A stretch of DNA of 5,039 nt, from positions 1 through 5,039 of the forward strand of contig CAMDFE010000140.1 of NCBI GenBank assembly GCA_945897395.1. The letters run 5' to 3'. The stretch is from Chryseobacterium gleum (GTDB lineage Bacteria > Bacteroidota > Bacteroidia > Flavobacteriales_D > Sanyastnellaceae). Shown piece after piece: positions 1-5,039 of this stretch. The translations under genes and the position numbers were made by a program. Numbering within the stretch: position 1 is the first letter of the stretch; every line of letters starts with the position of its first letter. Below the pieces are notes generated by a model. The model ran no database searches and was not told the DNA's origin. It saw only the letters and a list, made by a program, of their open reading frames with translations.

Positions 1-1059
1 AGATGCGATTCTATTTCCATCTTTGTTGGTTGAAATGAACGCGGGAACATACACCGTTAAATCAGATGCATTCTTGTGGGTTGAAGTGCACCGCACATTT
101 TCTACAGATTGATTTCTTAAATGCGGAAGCAAATACCGCGTTGCGCAGTGCAAGACTGACATTGGATTGCCAGGAAAAGCAAAGACAACAGTTTCGTTTT
201 TAATTCCAAAGAAAAATGGTTTGCCCGGTTTCTGATTTACTCCGTGAAAATGTTTTTCAATTCCACTCCCCTCTAGCGCCTTGGCAACGAAATCGTATTT
301 GCCTTTCGATACTCCCCCTGAAAAACAAACGATATCAAAATTCTCTAATTCATGTTGAATGAAATGCGTGGTCTCTTGCTCGTCGTCTGACAATCTGAAA
401 ACGCTTACCTGATCACAATAGGGCTTCAATAACGATTGAAGCATTTCCAAATTACTCGAACGAATTTCAAATTCGCAAGGCGTTTCATGCACCTCCACCA
501 ATTCATTTCCAGTTGAAACAATGGCGATGTTCAAGCGCTTCTTCACTTTCACTCTAGCTTTTCCTACTGAGGCTAGACAAGCCATTTCAAGCGGACCAAT
601 GACAGTTCCTTCCTTCAATATTATTTCACCGAACTTCTTATCGAATCCCTTTGCGTGAACGTTTTGAAAATGTTTTACTTCTTCAATTTGAAATTGAACG
701 CTGTTCTCTTTTCGAATCGATTTTTCATATTGAATCACAACTGAACATTCATTCGGTAATACGGCGCCTGTCATGATTTCAATGCAGCCACTCTCTTCTT
801 TCAATGTGAGCGGAGCTTCTCCCGCAGCTTGTATTCCTTCAACATAAAATTCTCGTATTCCTTTTTCCCAAGCCGCAATTTGAAAGGCATAACCATCCAT
901 CATGACGCGATGGAAAGGCGGCTGATCGCGATCGGAGTAAATGTTCTCTGCTAATTCTCTTCCGGAAGAAGACGCAAGAGCAACACTTTCATCCCGAAGA
1001 TTAGGAAATTGATTCTTAACGATTCGAAAGGCCTCTTTAGGGGAAATTAACTTTTGCAT
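1..1059 (-). CDS. moeA: Molybdopterin molybdenumtransferase MoeA (C-terminus cut by window edge)
   Basis: MoeA inserts molybdate into adenylylated molybdopterin in the cytoplasm, the last general step of molybdenum cofactor synthesis. My translation of the minus strand from the ATG at 1059-1057 stays open for 353 codons to position 1. The family motifs appear in order: DRDQPPFHRVMMDGYAF (residues 43-59, Asp55), IMTGAVLP (95-102), KGFDKKFGE (137-145, Asp140), STGNEL (182-187, Glu186), SGGVSKGKYDFV (247-258, Asp256), KPGKP (277-281) and FPGNPMS (295-301). These cover the central molybdopterin/molybdate-binding domain. E. coli MoeA has about 411 residues, so only some of the C-terminal beta domain is lost off the left edge. 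The start abuts the TAG of the upstream ABM gene with no spacer, which suggests translational coupling. No other cofactor-synthesis gene is visible. IRSSN (199-203) stands where many homologues have an Asp before the Ser/Thr-Asn; I believe such variation is common in Bacteroidota. The identification is firm. Confidence 0.95.
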   Translation of the reverse strand, partial: MQKLISPKEAFRIVKNQFPNLRDESVALASSSGRELAENIYSDRDQPPFHRVMMDGYAFQIAAWEKGIREFYVEGIQAAGEAPLTLKEESGCIEIMTGAVLPNECSVVIQYEKSIRKENSVQFQIEEVKHFQNVHAKGFDKKFGEIILKEGTVIGPLEMACLASVGKARVKVKKRLNIAIVSTGNELVEVHETPCEFEIRSSNLEMLQSLLKPYCDQVSVFRLSDDEQETTHFIQHELENFDIVCFSGGVSKGKYDFVAKALEGSGIEKHFHGVNQKPGKPFFFGIKNETVVFAFPGNPMSVLHCATRYLLPHLRNQSVENVRCTSTHKNASDLTVYVPAFISTNKDGNRIAS

Positions 1060-1359
1060 CTAAGCTAGTGTTACAAGACTATTCACGGTCCAGGCTTGTG
1101 GCGGGGAATTGAACAATGCTTTTGTTTTCGGCCAAACAATTTTAAAAATATCGCTGTGCCTGTAGTTATTCAAAAGGTCCACACTCTCCCATTTGCTGTG
1201 GGTGAAAAAGAGTGTTGAATGTTCATCCTCAGTTTGCCAAAGCTCTAAATACGTGCAGCCTTCTGCGGCACGGATTTGATTGCGATGTTCATTGAAAATT
1301 TCAAGAAACATTTCCGCGTTTATTTTATCGAATGACATCTTAACGATTCGCGTCACCAT
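1060..1359 (-). CDS. Antibiotic biosynthesis monooxygenase (ABM) domain protein
   Basis: This 99-residue protein has the size and pattern of the ABM family (dimeric alpha/beta-barrel, ferredoxin-like fold). VTRIVKMSF (2-10) is the first strand and the following helix runs to about residue 31. EGC (33-35) leads to LELWQTED (38-45), FFTHSKWES (51-59) is a strand, and YRHSDIFKIVWPKTKALF (66-83) is the last helix. Some members are cofactor-independent oxygenases acting on quinols or polyketides, but many have no known substrate, so the reaction here is unknown. I chose the ATG at 1359-1357 because the first strand then begins at residue 2. Starting at Met8 would remove most of that strand. The chosen start overlaps the upstream DUF62 gene by 20 bases. 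The TAG stop (1062-1060) is followed at once, in the same frame, by the moeA ATG. There is no clear Shine-Dalgarno sequence, as is common in Bacteroidota. Confidence 0.85.
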   Translation of the reverse strand: MVTRIVKMSFDKINAEMFLEIFNEHRNQIRAAEGCTYLELWQTEDEHSTLFFTHSKWESVDLLNNYRHSDIFKIVWPKTKALFNSPPQAWTVNSLVTLA

Positions 1360-2158
1360 GGAAAGATATTATTAGTGAATCTCCTAATACCAATCCAATC
1401 AGTTTGTTGAACGTGCCCGCTCGGTCTCCTCCACCTTCTCTGTTCATAGAGATGACCAGAAAACCATTCTGTCCCCAAAACGCTACTTCATTTCCAACTT
1501 CCACATCTGCAAAGCGCTCGTGAAACTTGTTAATGGTTGTTTGCGGTCGTATAGGAATAGCGAAGCTTCTTCCCTTACCCACTTCATTGAACATTTTTTT
1601 AGTCAAGTTGAAATACAAATTTCCGAAGTGGTCAATGTACACGACTTGCATCATAATGTCCTGACCATGCATATACGGTTCTAATCCTTTTATCTTTTGG
1701 AATTCAGCTATGGCCTCGCACCATTGATAAGGTGTATTACCCTGGGTAATCTGAGCTGCTGCTGTTGCAAAAACACCTGAAAGAGGAAATTTCTTATCGT
1801 CTGCACCTTCAATGTTAAGTGCGTATATTTTTATTTCTTCCTGCTGTGCTTCGGGGAACATGAGTGAGAATAAACCGTTGTCTGCGGAAATTACGTATCG
1901 GTCTTGGTATTCAATAACAATATGTTCTCTTCCCTGAATTTTATAACTCGACACGCCATTTAAAAAAACTGTTCCAAAAGGAAAGTCATTCCAAACACTT
2001 CGAAATAAAAATGCTGCTTCCCCAATTTCTCCTGTTCCCACTTCGTGAGAAATATCGACCGGAATAATCGTCGGATTATTATTCAGCAACGCCGCTTTCA
2101 CCAAAGAAACATAATGATCTTTGGTTCCGAGATCTGATATAAGCGCAACGATTGACAT
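1340..2158 (-). CDS. SAM hydroxide adenosyltransferase (DUF62) family protein
   Basis: A 272-residue protein of the DUF62 family, whose characterised members split S-adenosylmethionine into adenosine and methionine using hydroxide; relatives are SAM-dependent fluorinases and chlorinases. Family landmarks are ALISDLGTKDHYV (5-17), PVDISHEV (33-40), FGT (61-63), SADNGLFSL (91-99) and VYIDHFGNLYFNL (173-185), followed by a C-terminal beta domain with FWGQNGFLVISMNREGG (227-243). The N-terminal SAM domain and C-terminal domain are both present and the length is near normal. Positions that align by eye with the classical Asp-Arg-His catalytic set look substituted: Ser70 where VDPGVG-type proteins carry Asp, and Pro125 in the usual FHGRD region. 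Bacteroidota homologues may differ here in general, so hydrolase activity is inferred only from the family. It is the first visible gene of the leftward operon. Its ATG at 2158-2156 fits the family N-terminus, and it has no obvious Shine-Dalgarno sequence. Confidence 0.88.
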   Translation of the reverse strand: MSIVALISDLGTKDHYVSLVKAALLNNNPTIIPVDISHEVGTGEIGEAAFLFRSVWNDFPFGTVFLNGVSSYKIQGREHIVIEYQDRYVISADNGLFSLMFPEAQQEEIKIYALNIEGADDKKFPLSGVFATAAAQITQGNTPYQWCEAIAEFQKIKGLEPYMHGQDIMMQVVYIDHFGNLYFNLTKKMFNEVGKGRSFAIPIRPQTTINKFHERFADVEVGNEVAFWGQNGFLVISMNREGGGDRAGTFNKLIGLVLGDSLIISFHGDANR

Positions 2159-2198
2159 GGATAGTTTGGAGTAATAACAAATTTCATTGAAAATTAAA

Positions 2199-2211
2199 GC
2201 TGTTCAACAGC
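2199..2211. repeat. Perfect 13-bp palindrome GCTGTTCAACAGC
   Basis: Two 6-base arms (GCTGTT and AACAGC) surround a single central C. It is perfect and does not extend further. It sits in the middle of the divergent spacer, about 40 bases from each start region. It could be a dimeric regulator site. It is not followed by a T-run on either strand, and a one-base loop makes it a poor RNA hairpin, so a terminator is unlikely. Confidence 0.45.
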
Positions 2212-2229
2212 AATTTCCATTATTTTCGA

Positions 2230-2243
2230 CACAATTAATTGTG
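2230..2243. repeat. Perfect 14-bp palindrome CACAATTAATTGTG next to the phoH start
   Basis: A perfect even-length inverted repeat without a loop, centred between 2236 and 2237. It covers the first possible TTG start (2239-2241) and ends 7 bases before the preferred TTG (2251-2253). A bound protein here would occlude the start region of phoH. The AT-rich core makes chance more likely than for a GC-rich palindrome, so an operator role is only inferred. Confidence 0.45.
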
Positions 2244-2250
2244 CAAAAAA

Positions 2251-3249
2251 TTGGCAGAAAAAGAGCTCTTCCTTCCTTCAATAGATCCTATTGAATTCTT
2301 CGGTCCGAACAATGTGAAATTCAAGTTCGTTCAATCGAAATTTCCTAAGTTGAAAATCATGTCCCGCGGCAATATGCTGAAGGCCGTTGGAAGCGACGAC
2401 GAGCTTCAGCGTTTGGATGATTTCTTAACGCTTATTTTTTGGCACATAGATAAGTACCACAGCATAACGCTTCAGCAATTGGAGCGCATCGCATTGGGGG
2501 AAACGGATGCACCTGATATTCAAAAAGCGAATGGAGATGTTTTGGTTTTTGGTCCGGGTGGAAATAAAATCACAGCTCGAACGCCCAATCAAAAAATCAT
2601 GGTCGAATTAATGTCGAAGAACGATATGCTCTTCGCCATTGGTCCTGCTGGTAGCGGAAAGACTTACACCGCTGTAGCACTTGCTGTGAAAGCCCTGAAG
2701 GACAAAGAAGTTCGACGCATTGTACTAACCCGTCCGGCAGTCGAAGCTGGAGAAAACTTAGGTTTCCTTCCCGGTGATTTGAAAGAGAAACTCGATCCGT
2801 ATTTGCAACCGTTGTACGACGCGTTGATGGATATGATTCCTTACGATAAGTTAGCTGAGTACATGGAAAAGGGTGTAATTGAAATTGCACCTCTTGCGTT
2901 CATGCGCGGACGCACGCTTGACAAGGCGTTTGTAATTCTCGATGAGGCGCAAAACGCGACGGTGACTCAAATGAAGATGTTCCTTACGCGTATGGGAGCA
3001 CAAGCGAAATTCGTGATCACTGGTGACTCAACGCAAATTGACTTACCTCGCAATCAGCCTAGCGGACTTATGCGCAGCGTAGAATTGCTTCGCGGTGTTG
3101 AAGGAATTGGAATTATAGAACTTACCGGCAGCGATGTTATTCGTCATCCGCTTGTAAAGAGAGTGATTTCTGCGTTTGAAAAAATGGAAGCGGAAGCTCA
3201 AATTAGAAAAGATCAATCCGCAAAGCGAACTGATTCGCCTGCGAATTGA
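2251..3249 (+). CDS. phoH: PhoH family P-loop ATPase (YbeZ-like), non-ATG start
   Basis: Numbering is from the TTG at 2251, giving 332 residues. After an N-terminal domain of about 110 residues (LKIMSRGN at 34-41, RTPNQ at 110-114), the PhoH ATPase domain follows: Walker A GPAGSGKT (131-138), TRPAVEAGENLGFLPGD (160-176), Walker B VILDEAQN (228-235), GDSTQIDLP (258-266) and RHPLV (298-302). The family contains predicted ATPases/helicases; E. coli YbeZ is linked to the RNase YbeY and ribosomal RNA processing. There is no PIN domain, so this is not the PhoH2 type. An in-frame TAA at 2236-2238 limits the start to TTG at 2239 or TTG at 2251. I prefer 2251 because it gives MAEKELFLPSIDP, which matches the usual distance to the conserved N-terminal block; 2239 would add four residues. 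The next in-frame ATG lies inside a conserved block and is too late. The gene diverges from the DUF62 operon and converges on the haloperoxidase-like gene. The last 12 codons are part of a terminator hairpin. Confidence 0.95.
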   Translation: MAEKELFLPSIDPIEFFGPNNVKFKFVQSKFPKLKIMSRGNMLKAVGSDDELQRLDDFLTLIFWHIDKYHSITLQQLERIALGETDAPDIQKANGDVLVFGPGGNKITARTPNQKIMVELMSKNDMLFAIGPAGSGKTYTAVALAVKALKDKEVRRIVLTRPAVEAGENLGFLPGDLKEKLDPYLQPLYDALMDMIPYDKLAEYMEKGVIEIAPLAFMRGRTLDKAFVILDEAQNATVTQMKMFLTRMGAQAKFVITGDSTQIDLPRNQPSGLMRSVELLRGVEGIGIIELTGSDVIRHPLVKRVISAFEKMEAEAQIRKDQSAKRTDSPAN

Positions 3250-3263
3250 TCTTAAAAATTTTT
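3211..3263. terminator. Bidirectional intrinsic terminator overlapping the phoH 3' end
   Basis: The arms GATCAATCCGC (3211-3221) and GCGAATTGATC (3241-3251) pair over 11 positions with one mismatch (3218/3244). Nested inside, GCGAA (3225-3229) and TTCGC (3234-3238) close a CTGA tetraloop. On the plus strand the stem is followed by TTAAAAATTTTT (3252-3263). On the minus strand it is followed by TTTTCTAATTT (3210-3200). It can therefore serve both convergent genes: the phoH stop lies in the right arm and the leftward gene's TAA lies 10 bases before the stem. The plus-strand T-run starts 7 bases after the stem, so termination may be less sharp in that direction. Confidence 0.7.
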
Positions 3264-3483
3264 ACTTCTTAACGAATCGCACCTGCTTCAACCCCTTCCC
3301 ATCATTGAACTCCATCAAATAGATTCCGCTTGCCCAATTTGAAACATTCAATTCAATGCGGCTTGCAGATTTCCCTGCGTGGATGATTCTTCCCACTTCG
3401 TCGCGAACGGTTAGGTTCAACATCGAATGAATTCCTTCCACAATAACCACATCAGAAGATGGATTCGGGAAGACGTGAATAGC
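3262..3483 (-). other. Type A T9SS C-terminal sorting domain
   Basis: The last 73 residues contain HVFPNPSSDVVIVEG, LTVRDEVGRIIHAGK, NVSNWASGIYLMEF and a basic end QVRFVKK. This is the standard order of the Por-secretion-system sorting domain of Bacteroidota. It directs export across the outer membrane by the type IX machinery and is normally cleaved off during surface attachment or release. Confidence 0.93.
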
Positions 3484-5039
3484 ATTCAATGCAGACTCAC
3501 TAACACTTCCCACAATATCAATACTAATGACATCAACAAAGTCGGAGTTGATGAATGGATTTCCAACTAAATCAATTCCATTGGCAAGCGATACTGTTAA
3601 GTTCATGCTTGAAAACGGGGCGTCTAACGTTGTTAAGGTGTAGGTAAATCTGTACGTTGTTCCATCAATCCATGCCCCTCCAGTTTGTGTGAAGTAGTCT
3701 AGAATAAACGGATCTGCAAATGTCAAAACCGGTGCTGAAGAGGCTGTCATTGCCTCGCTGTAAACTACATCTATGTAAAAGTCTGAAGTCAATCCTTCAT
3801 ACAAGGTAGTCGAAGGAATAATCTGAACCACTGTCGGATTCTCGGTGTCGATCATAAACACATTCGATTCAACAACAACAGCCGCGTTGCCGTGAATGTC
3901 GTTTGCGCTAATGATTGGAGTTAACGCAGGGAACAACTCTTGTCCATCGTTTTCCAAATATTCAACAACGAATTCAGAAGCAGAATTCCAAGTTGAAGAA
4001 AGCAAGCTGATTGAGTTCAGCTCAGGATTTCCTTCAACAAATGTCACAACAGGGGTCTCAGAATTATTCACATCTTCGTCAAAAGTGAAAGTCAATTGGA
4101 AGGTTTGACCTGCCGTTGCATCTGTTAAAACAGCATTTGAAGAAACAACATTCACAGCAGGATTGCGAGTGTCTATGTTTAGCACATTCAACAGAGTGTC
4201 TTCAATTTGCAGGTTACCCGCTAAATCGCTTGCCGTTAAAGAATGTAAATTCACATTCGACCACTCTTCATTTAAATCCGAAACATTGAACACTGCGTGG
4301 TATGTGCTCGCGTTGAACCAATATCCAGAAGCAATATCTTGTGATAATCCAGCAGGTGTTTGATCGGTGAAAGATAAAATCGCTGGGAAGTTAGTATCCA
4401 TGGTTTTGTTGAAGTACAATGTCACTTCAGTTGTTCCCACTGCAGCAGTTGCATCAGTCACCCAAATGTCTGACGCTACAGAAGCCGTAACTTCTGGACG
4501 AACCATGTCTACTTTCCAGTTACCACCCACATACGCTCTAGCGAAACATCCGTCAGTAGCTTTACCTCCAACCACTCGGAAATTAATTCCACTATACTGC
4601 TGAGTTGCTTGTGCAACGGTATACTCAACCACCAATGCAGAGTCGTTCAACCAAAACGCGTTTGTTTGTGAGAGAACGCCTAAAGCAATTAAATCTGTTG
4701 AAACAAAAGTAACAGCAGGAATAGCCGCAGGCGCCATGGCTCTGTTGAAATGAAAAATTGCACTTACCGTGTTTCCAATGTCTGAAGAGGAAATAATTGG
4801 ATCTGAAAATGTAACATTTACAACGTGAGGAACAACCGCGTTGTTAATTGACTCTGCGTATTGAACAGCCTGAGGACCTAATTCAATTCCAATCTTTCTA
4901 CCTGGAATATCATCGAACCCCGCGTGAATTCCGCCCCATATGCGCGAAAGCGAGCACTGATCTGCAGCGTCTCTATATGTCGCCCATTGAAGTGTAACAT
5001 CCGTTGAAGGTCCTTCTTCAAAAACCAAGTACTGATTTT
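3262..5039 (-). CDS. Secreted vanadium-dependent haloperoxidase-like protein with Ig-like repeats and T9SS sorting domain (N-terminus outside window)
   Basis: The frame is open to the right edge. The 592 visible residues begin NQYLVFEEG, so the TTG at 5028 is internal, not a start; residues below are counted from that TTG. Residues 1-62 match the C-terminal end of vanadium-dependent haloperoxidase-like proteins (PAP2 superfamily): LQWATYRDAADQCSLSRI (13-30) then WGGIHAGFDDIPGRKIG (31-47). The Arg29 to His35 spacing equals that of the vanadate-binding Arg and His of fungal chloroperoxidase (R490/H496). Four Ig-like repeats follow (about 66-504), then a type A T9SS sorting domain (516-588, FPNPSSD to VRFVKK). 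The protein should leave the cell by type IX secretion and be anchored or released. The family includes haloperoxidases and phosphatases; the activity cannot be chosen without the missing N-terminal active-site half. Signal peptide and promoter lie outside the window. Only two cysteines (25 and 161) are present. The stop is 12 bases from the phoH stop, in convergent orientation. Confidence 0.88.
   Translation of the reverse strand, partial: NQYLVFEEGPSTDVTLQWATYRDAADQCSLSRIWGGIHAGFDDIPGRKIGIELGPQAVQYAESINNAVVPHVVNVTFSDPIISSSDIGNTVSAIFHFNRAMAPAAIPAVTFVSTDLIALGVLSQTNAFWLNDSALVVEYTVAQATQQYSGINFRVVGGKATDGCFARAYVGGNWKVDMVRPEVTASVASDIWVTDATAAVGTTEVTLYFNKTMDTNFPAILSFTDQTPAGLSQDIASGYWFNASTYHAVFNVSDLNEEWSNVNLHSLTASDLAGNLQIEDTLLNVLNIDTRNPAVNVVSSNAVLTDATAGQTFQLTFTFDEDVNNSETPVVTFVEGNPELNSISLLSSTWNSASEFVVEYLENDGQELFPALTPIISANDIHGNAAVVVESNVFMIDTENPTVVQIIPSTTLYEGLTSDFYIDVVYSEAMTASSAPVLTFADPFILDYFTQTGGAWIDGTTYRFTYTLTTLDAPFSSMNLTVSLANGIDLVGNPFINSDFVDVISIDIVGSVSESALNAIHVFPNPSSDVVIVEGIHSMLNLTVRDEVGRIIHAGKSASRIELNVSNWASGIYLMEFNDGKGLKQVRFVKK
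3517..4833 (-). repeat. Four tandem Ig-like protein repeats (about 108-112 residues each)
   Basis: The repeats run at about 4833-4501, 4500-4165, 4164-3841 and 3840-3517. Each has a Pro near its start (NP in repeats 3 and 4), a strand with a Phe/Tyr and acidic or basic residue, then P-x-x-x-F (AIPAVTF, FPAILSF, ETPVVTF, SAPVLTF), a Trp in the middle (WLND, YWFN, TWNS, AWID), and near the end D-x-x-G-N (DLAGN, DIHGN, DLVGN). The landmark Asp falls at residues 159, 268, 377 and 486, exactly 109 apart. The first copy has lost the GN and reads TDGCFARAY. They resemble bacterial Ig-like stalk domains; I do not assign a specific Pfam family. Likely role: spacer or binding stalk. Confidence 0.75.
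4834..5039 (-). other. C-terminal end of vanadium haloperoxidase/PAP2-like domain
   Basis: This is the catalytic segment carrying SRIWGGIH, with Arg codon 4944-4942 and His codon 4926-4924. In this superfamily the His binds the vanadate or phosphate covalently and the Arg holds its oxygens. The preceding DQCSLS and the following DDIPGRKIG fit bacterial haloperoxidase-like proteins. The KxxxxxxRP and second-motif segments of the active site must lie beyond the right edge. Confidence 0.8.

Larger units (their letters stand above)
2159..2250. promoter_or_regulatory. Divergent AT-rich spacer with two palindromes
   Basis: This spacer lies between the divergent starts of the DUF62 operon and phoH, so it must hold the promoters for both unless one is transcribed from further away. 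No good match to the Bacteroidota consensus (TTTG, about 19 bases, TAnnTTTG) is visible on either strand. The nearest -7-like octamers are TATTTTCG (2221-2228, plus strand) and TAATTTTC (2196-2189, minus strand), each one mismatch away and neither with a well-spaced TTG. Two perfect palindromes occupy the phoH-proximal half. The role is inferred from position. Confidence 0.5.

Noticed and set aside
1336..1338. Internal ATG (Met8) as start of the ABM gene
   Set aside because: It would give a one-base gap to the upstream gene, but it deletes most of the first beta strand that the family needs. The overlapping start at 1359 is preferred.
2189..2228. Promoter -7-like octamers TAATTTTC (minus) and TATTTTCG (plus)
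   Set aside because: Each has one mismatch to TAnnTTTG and no TTG/TTTG at the expected distance. In AT-rich DNA such matches are common, so I did not call promoters.
2597..2890. Minus-strand open frame of 97 codons inside phoH
   Set aside because: It lies opposite the conserved Walker A to core region of PhoH. Its translation has no recognisable motif, so it is a shadow of the real gene.
3253..3264. Palindrome TAAAAATTTTTA in the convergent gap
   Set aside because: It is a simple A-run/T-run with no loop. It is better explained as the T-rich flank of the terminator than as a separate site.
3896..4603. Three plus-strand open frames (3896-4108, 4163-4363, 4367-4603)
   Set aside because: All lie opposite the Ig-like repeats of the leftward gene. 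Their translations look random and have no family pattern.
5026..5028. TTG as the start of the haloperoxidase-like gene
   Set aside because: The frame continues upstream to the window edge (NQY before it) and the catalytic domain would be cut in the middle, so the true start is outside.
1..5039. Mobile element, CRISPR array, tRNA or rRNA
   Set aside because: No direct-repeat/spacer pattern, transposase motif, terminal inverted repeats or cloverleaf was recognised. Nearly all of the window is explained by the five coding regions.

Overview
The window looks like a chromosomal segment of a Bacteroidota bacterium, probably of the flavobacterial side of the phylum. The strongest clue is the C-terminal Por/type IX secretion (T9SS type A) sorting domain on the protein at the right. 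Other clues are weak or absent Shine-Dalgarno sequences, moderate AT-richness, and a PhoH protein and a SAM hydroxide adenosyltransferase that look like the Bacteroidota versions. The species cannot be named from the sequence alone.

Layout. Positions 1-2158 hold a tightly packed leftward operon of three genes, transcribed in this order: a SAM hydroxide adenosyltransferase (DUF62) family protein (1340-2158), a small antibiotic-biosynthesis-monooxygenase (ABM) domain protein (1060-1359), and moeA (1059 to beyond the left edge, missing its C-terminus). The first two genes overlap by 20 bases. The second and third abut exactly and share one reading frame, separated by a single TAG. An AT-rich divergent spacer (2159 to about 2250) carries two perfect short palindromes. 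A rightward phoH-family ATPase gene follows (TTG start, ending at 3249). Facing it is a leftward gene (3262 to beyond the right edge) for a large secreted protein: the C-terminal end of a vanadium-dependent haloperoxidase-like (PAP2 superfamily) domain, four Ig-like repeats with a strict 109-residue spacing of one landmark Asp, and a T9SS sorting domain. A strong hairpin inside the last codons of phoH, with T-rich flanks on both sides, probably terminates both convergent genes.

How the genes relate. MoeA inserts molybdate in molybdenum-cofactor synthesis. The DUF62 and ABM proteins have no obvious link to that pathway, so the operon may reflect shared expression rather than shared chemistry. 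The PhoH ATPase is a predicted RNA-associated housekeeping protein. The haloperoxidase-like protein is an independent secreted or surface-anchored enzyme. I do not see a clearly new multi-gene system. The best second-look items are the substituted catalytic positions in the DUF62 protein, the palindrome pair, the coding-embedded bidirectional terminator, the single-amber ABM/MoeA junction, and the domain architecture of the haloperoxidase-like protein.
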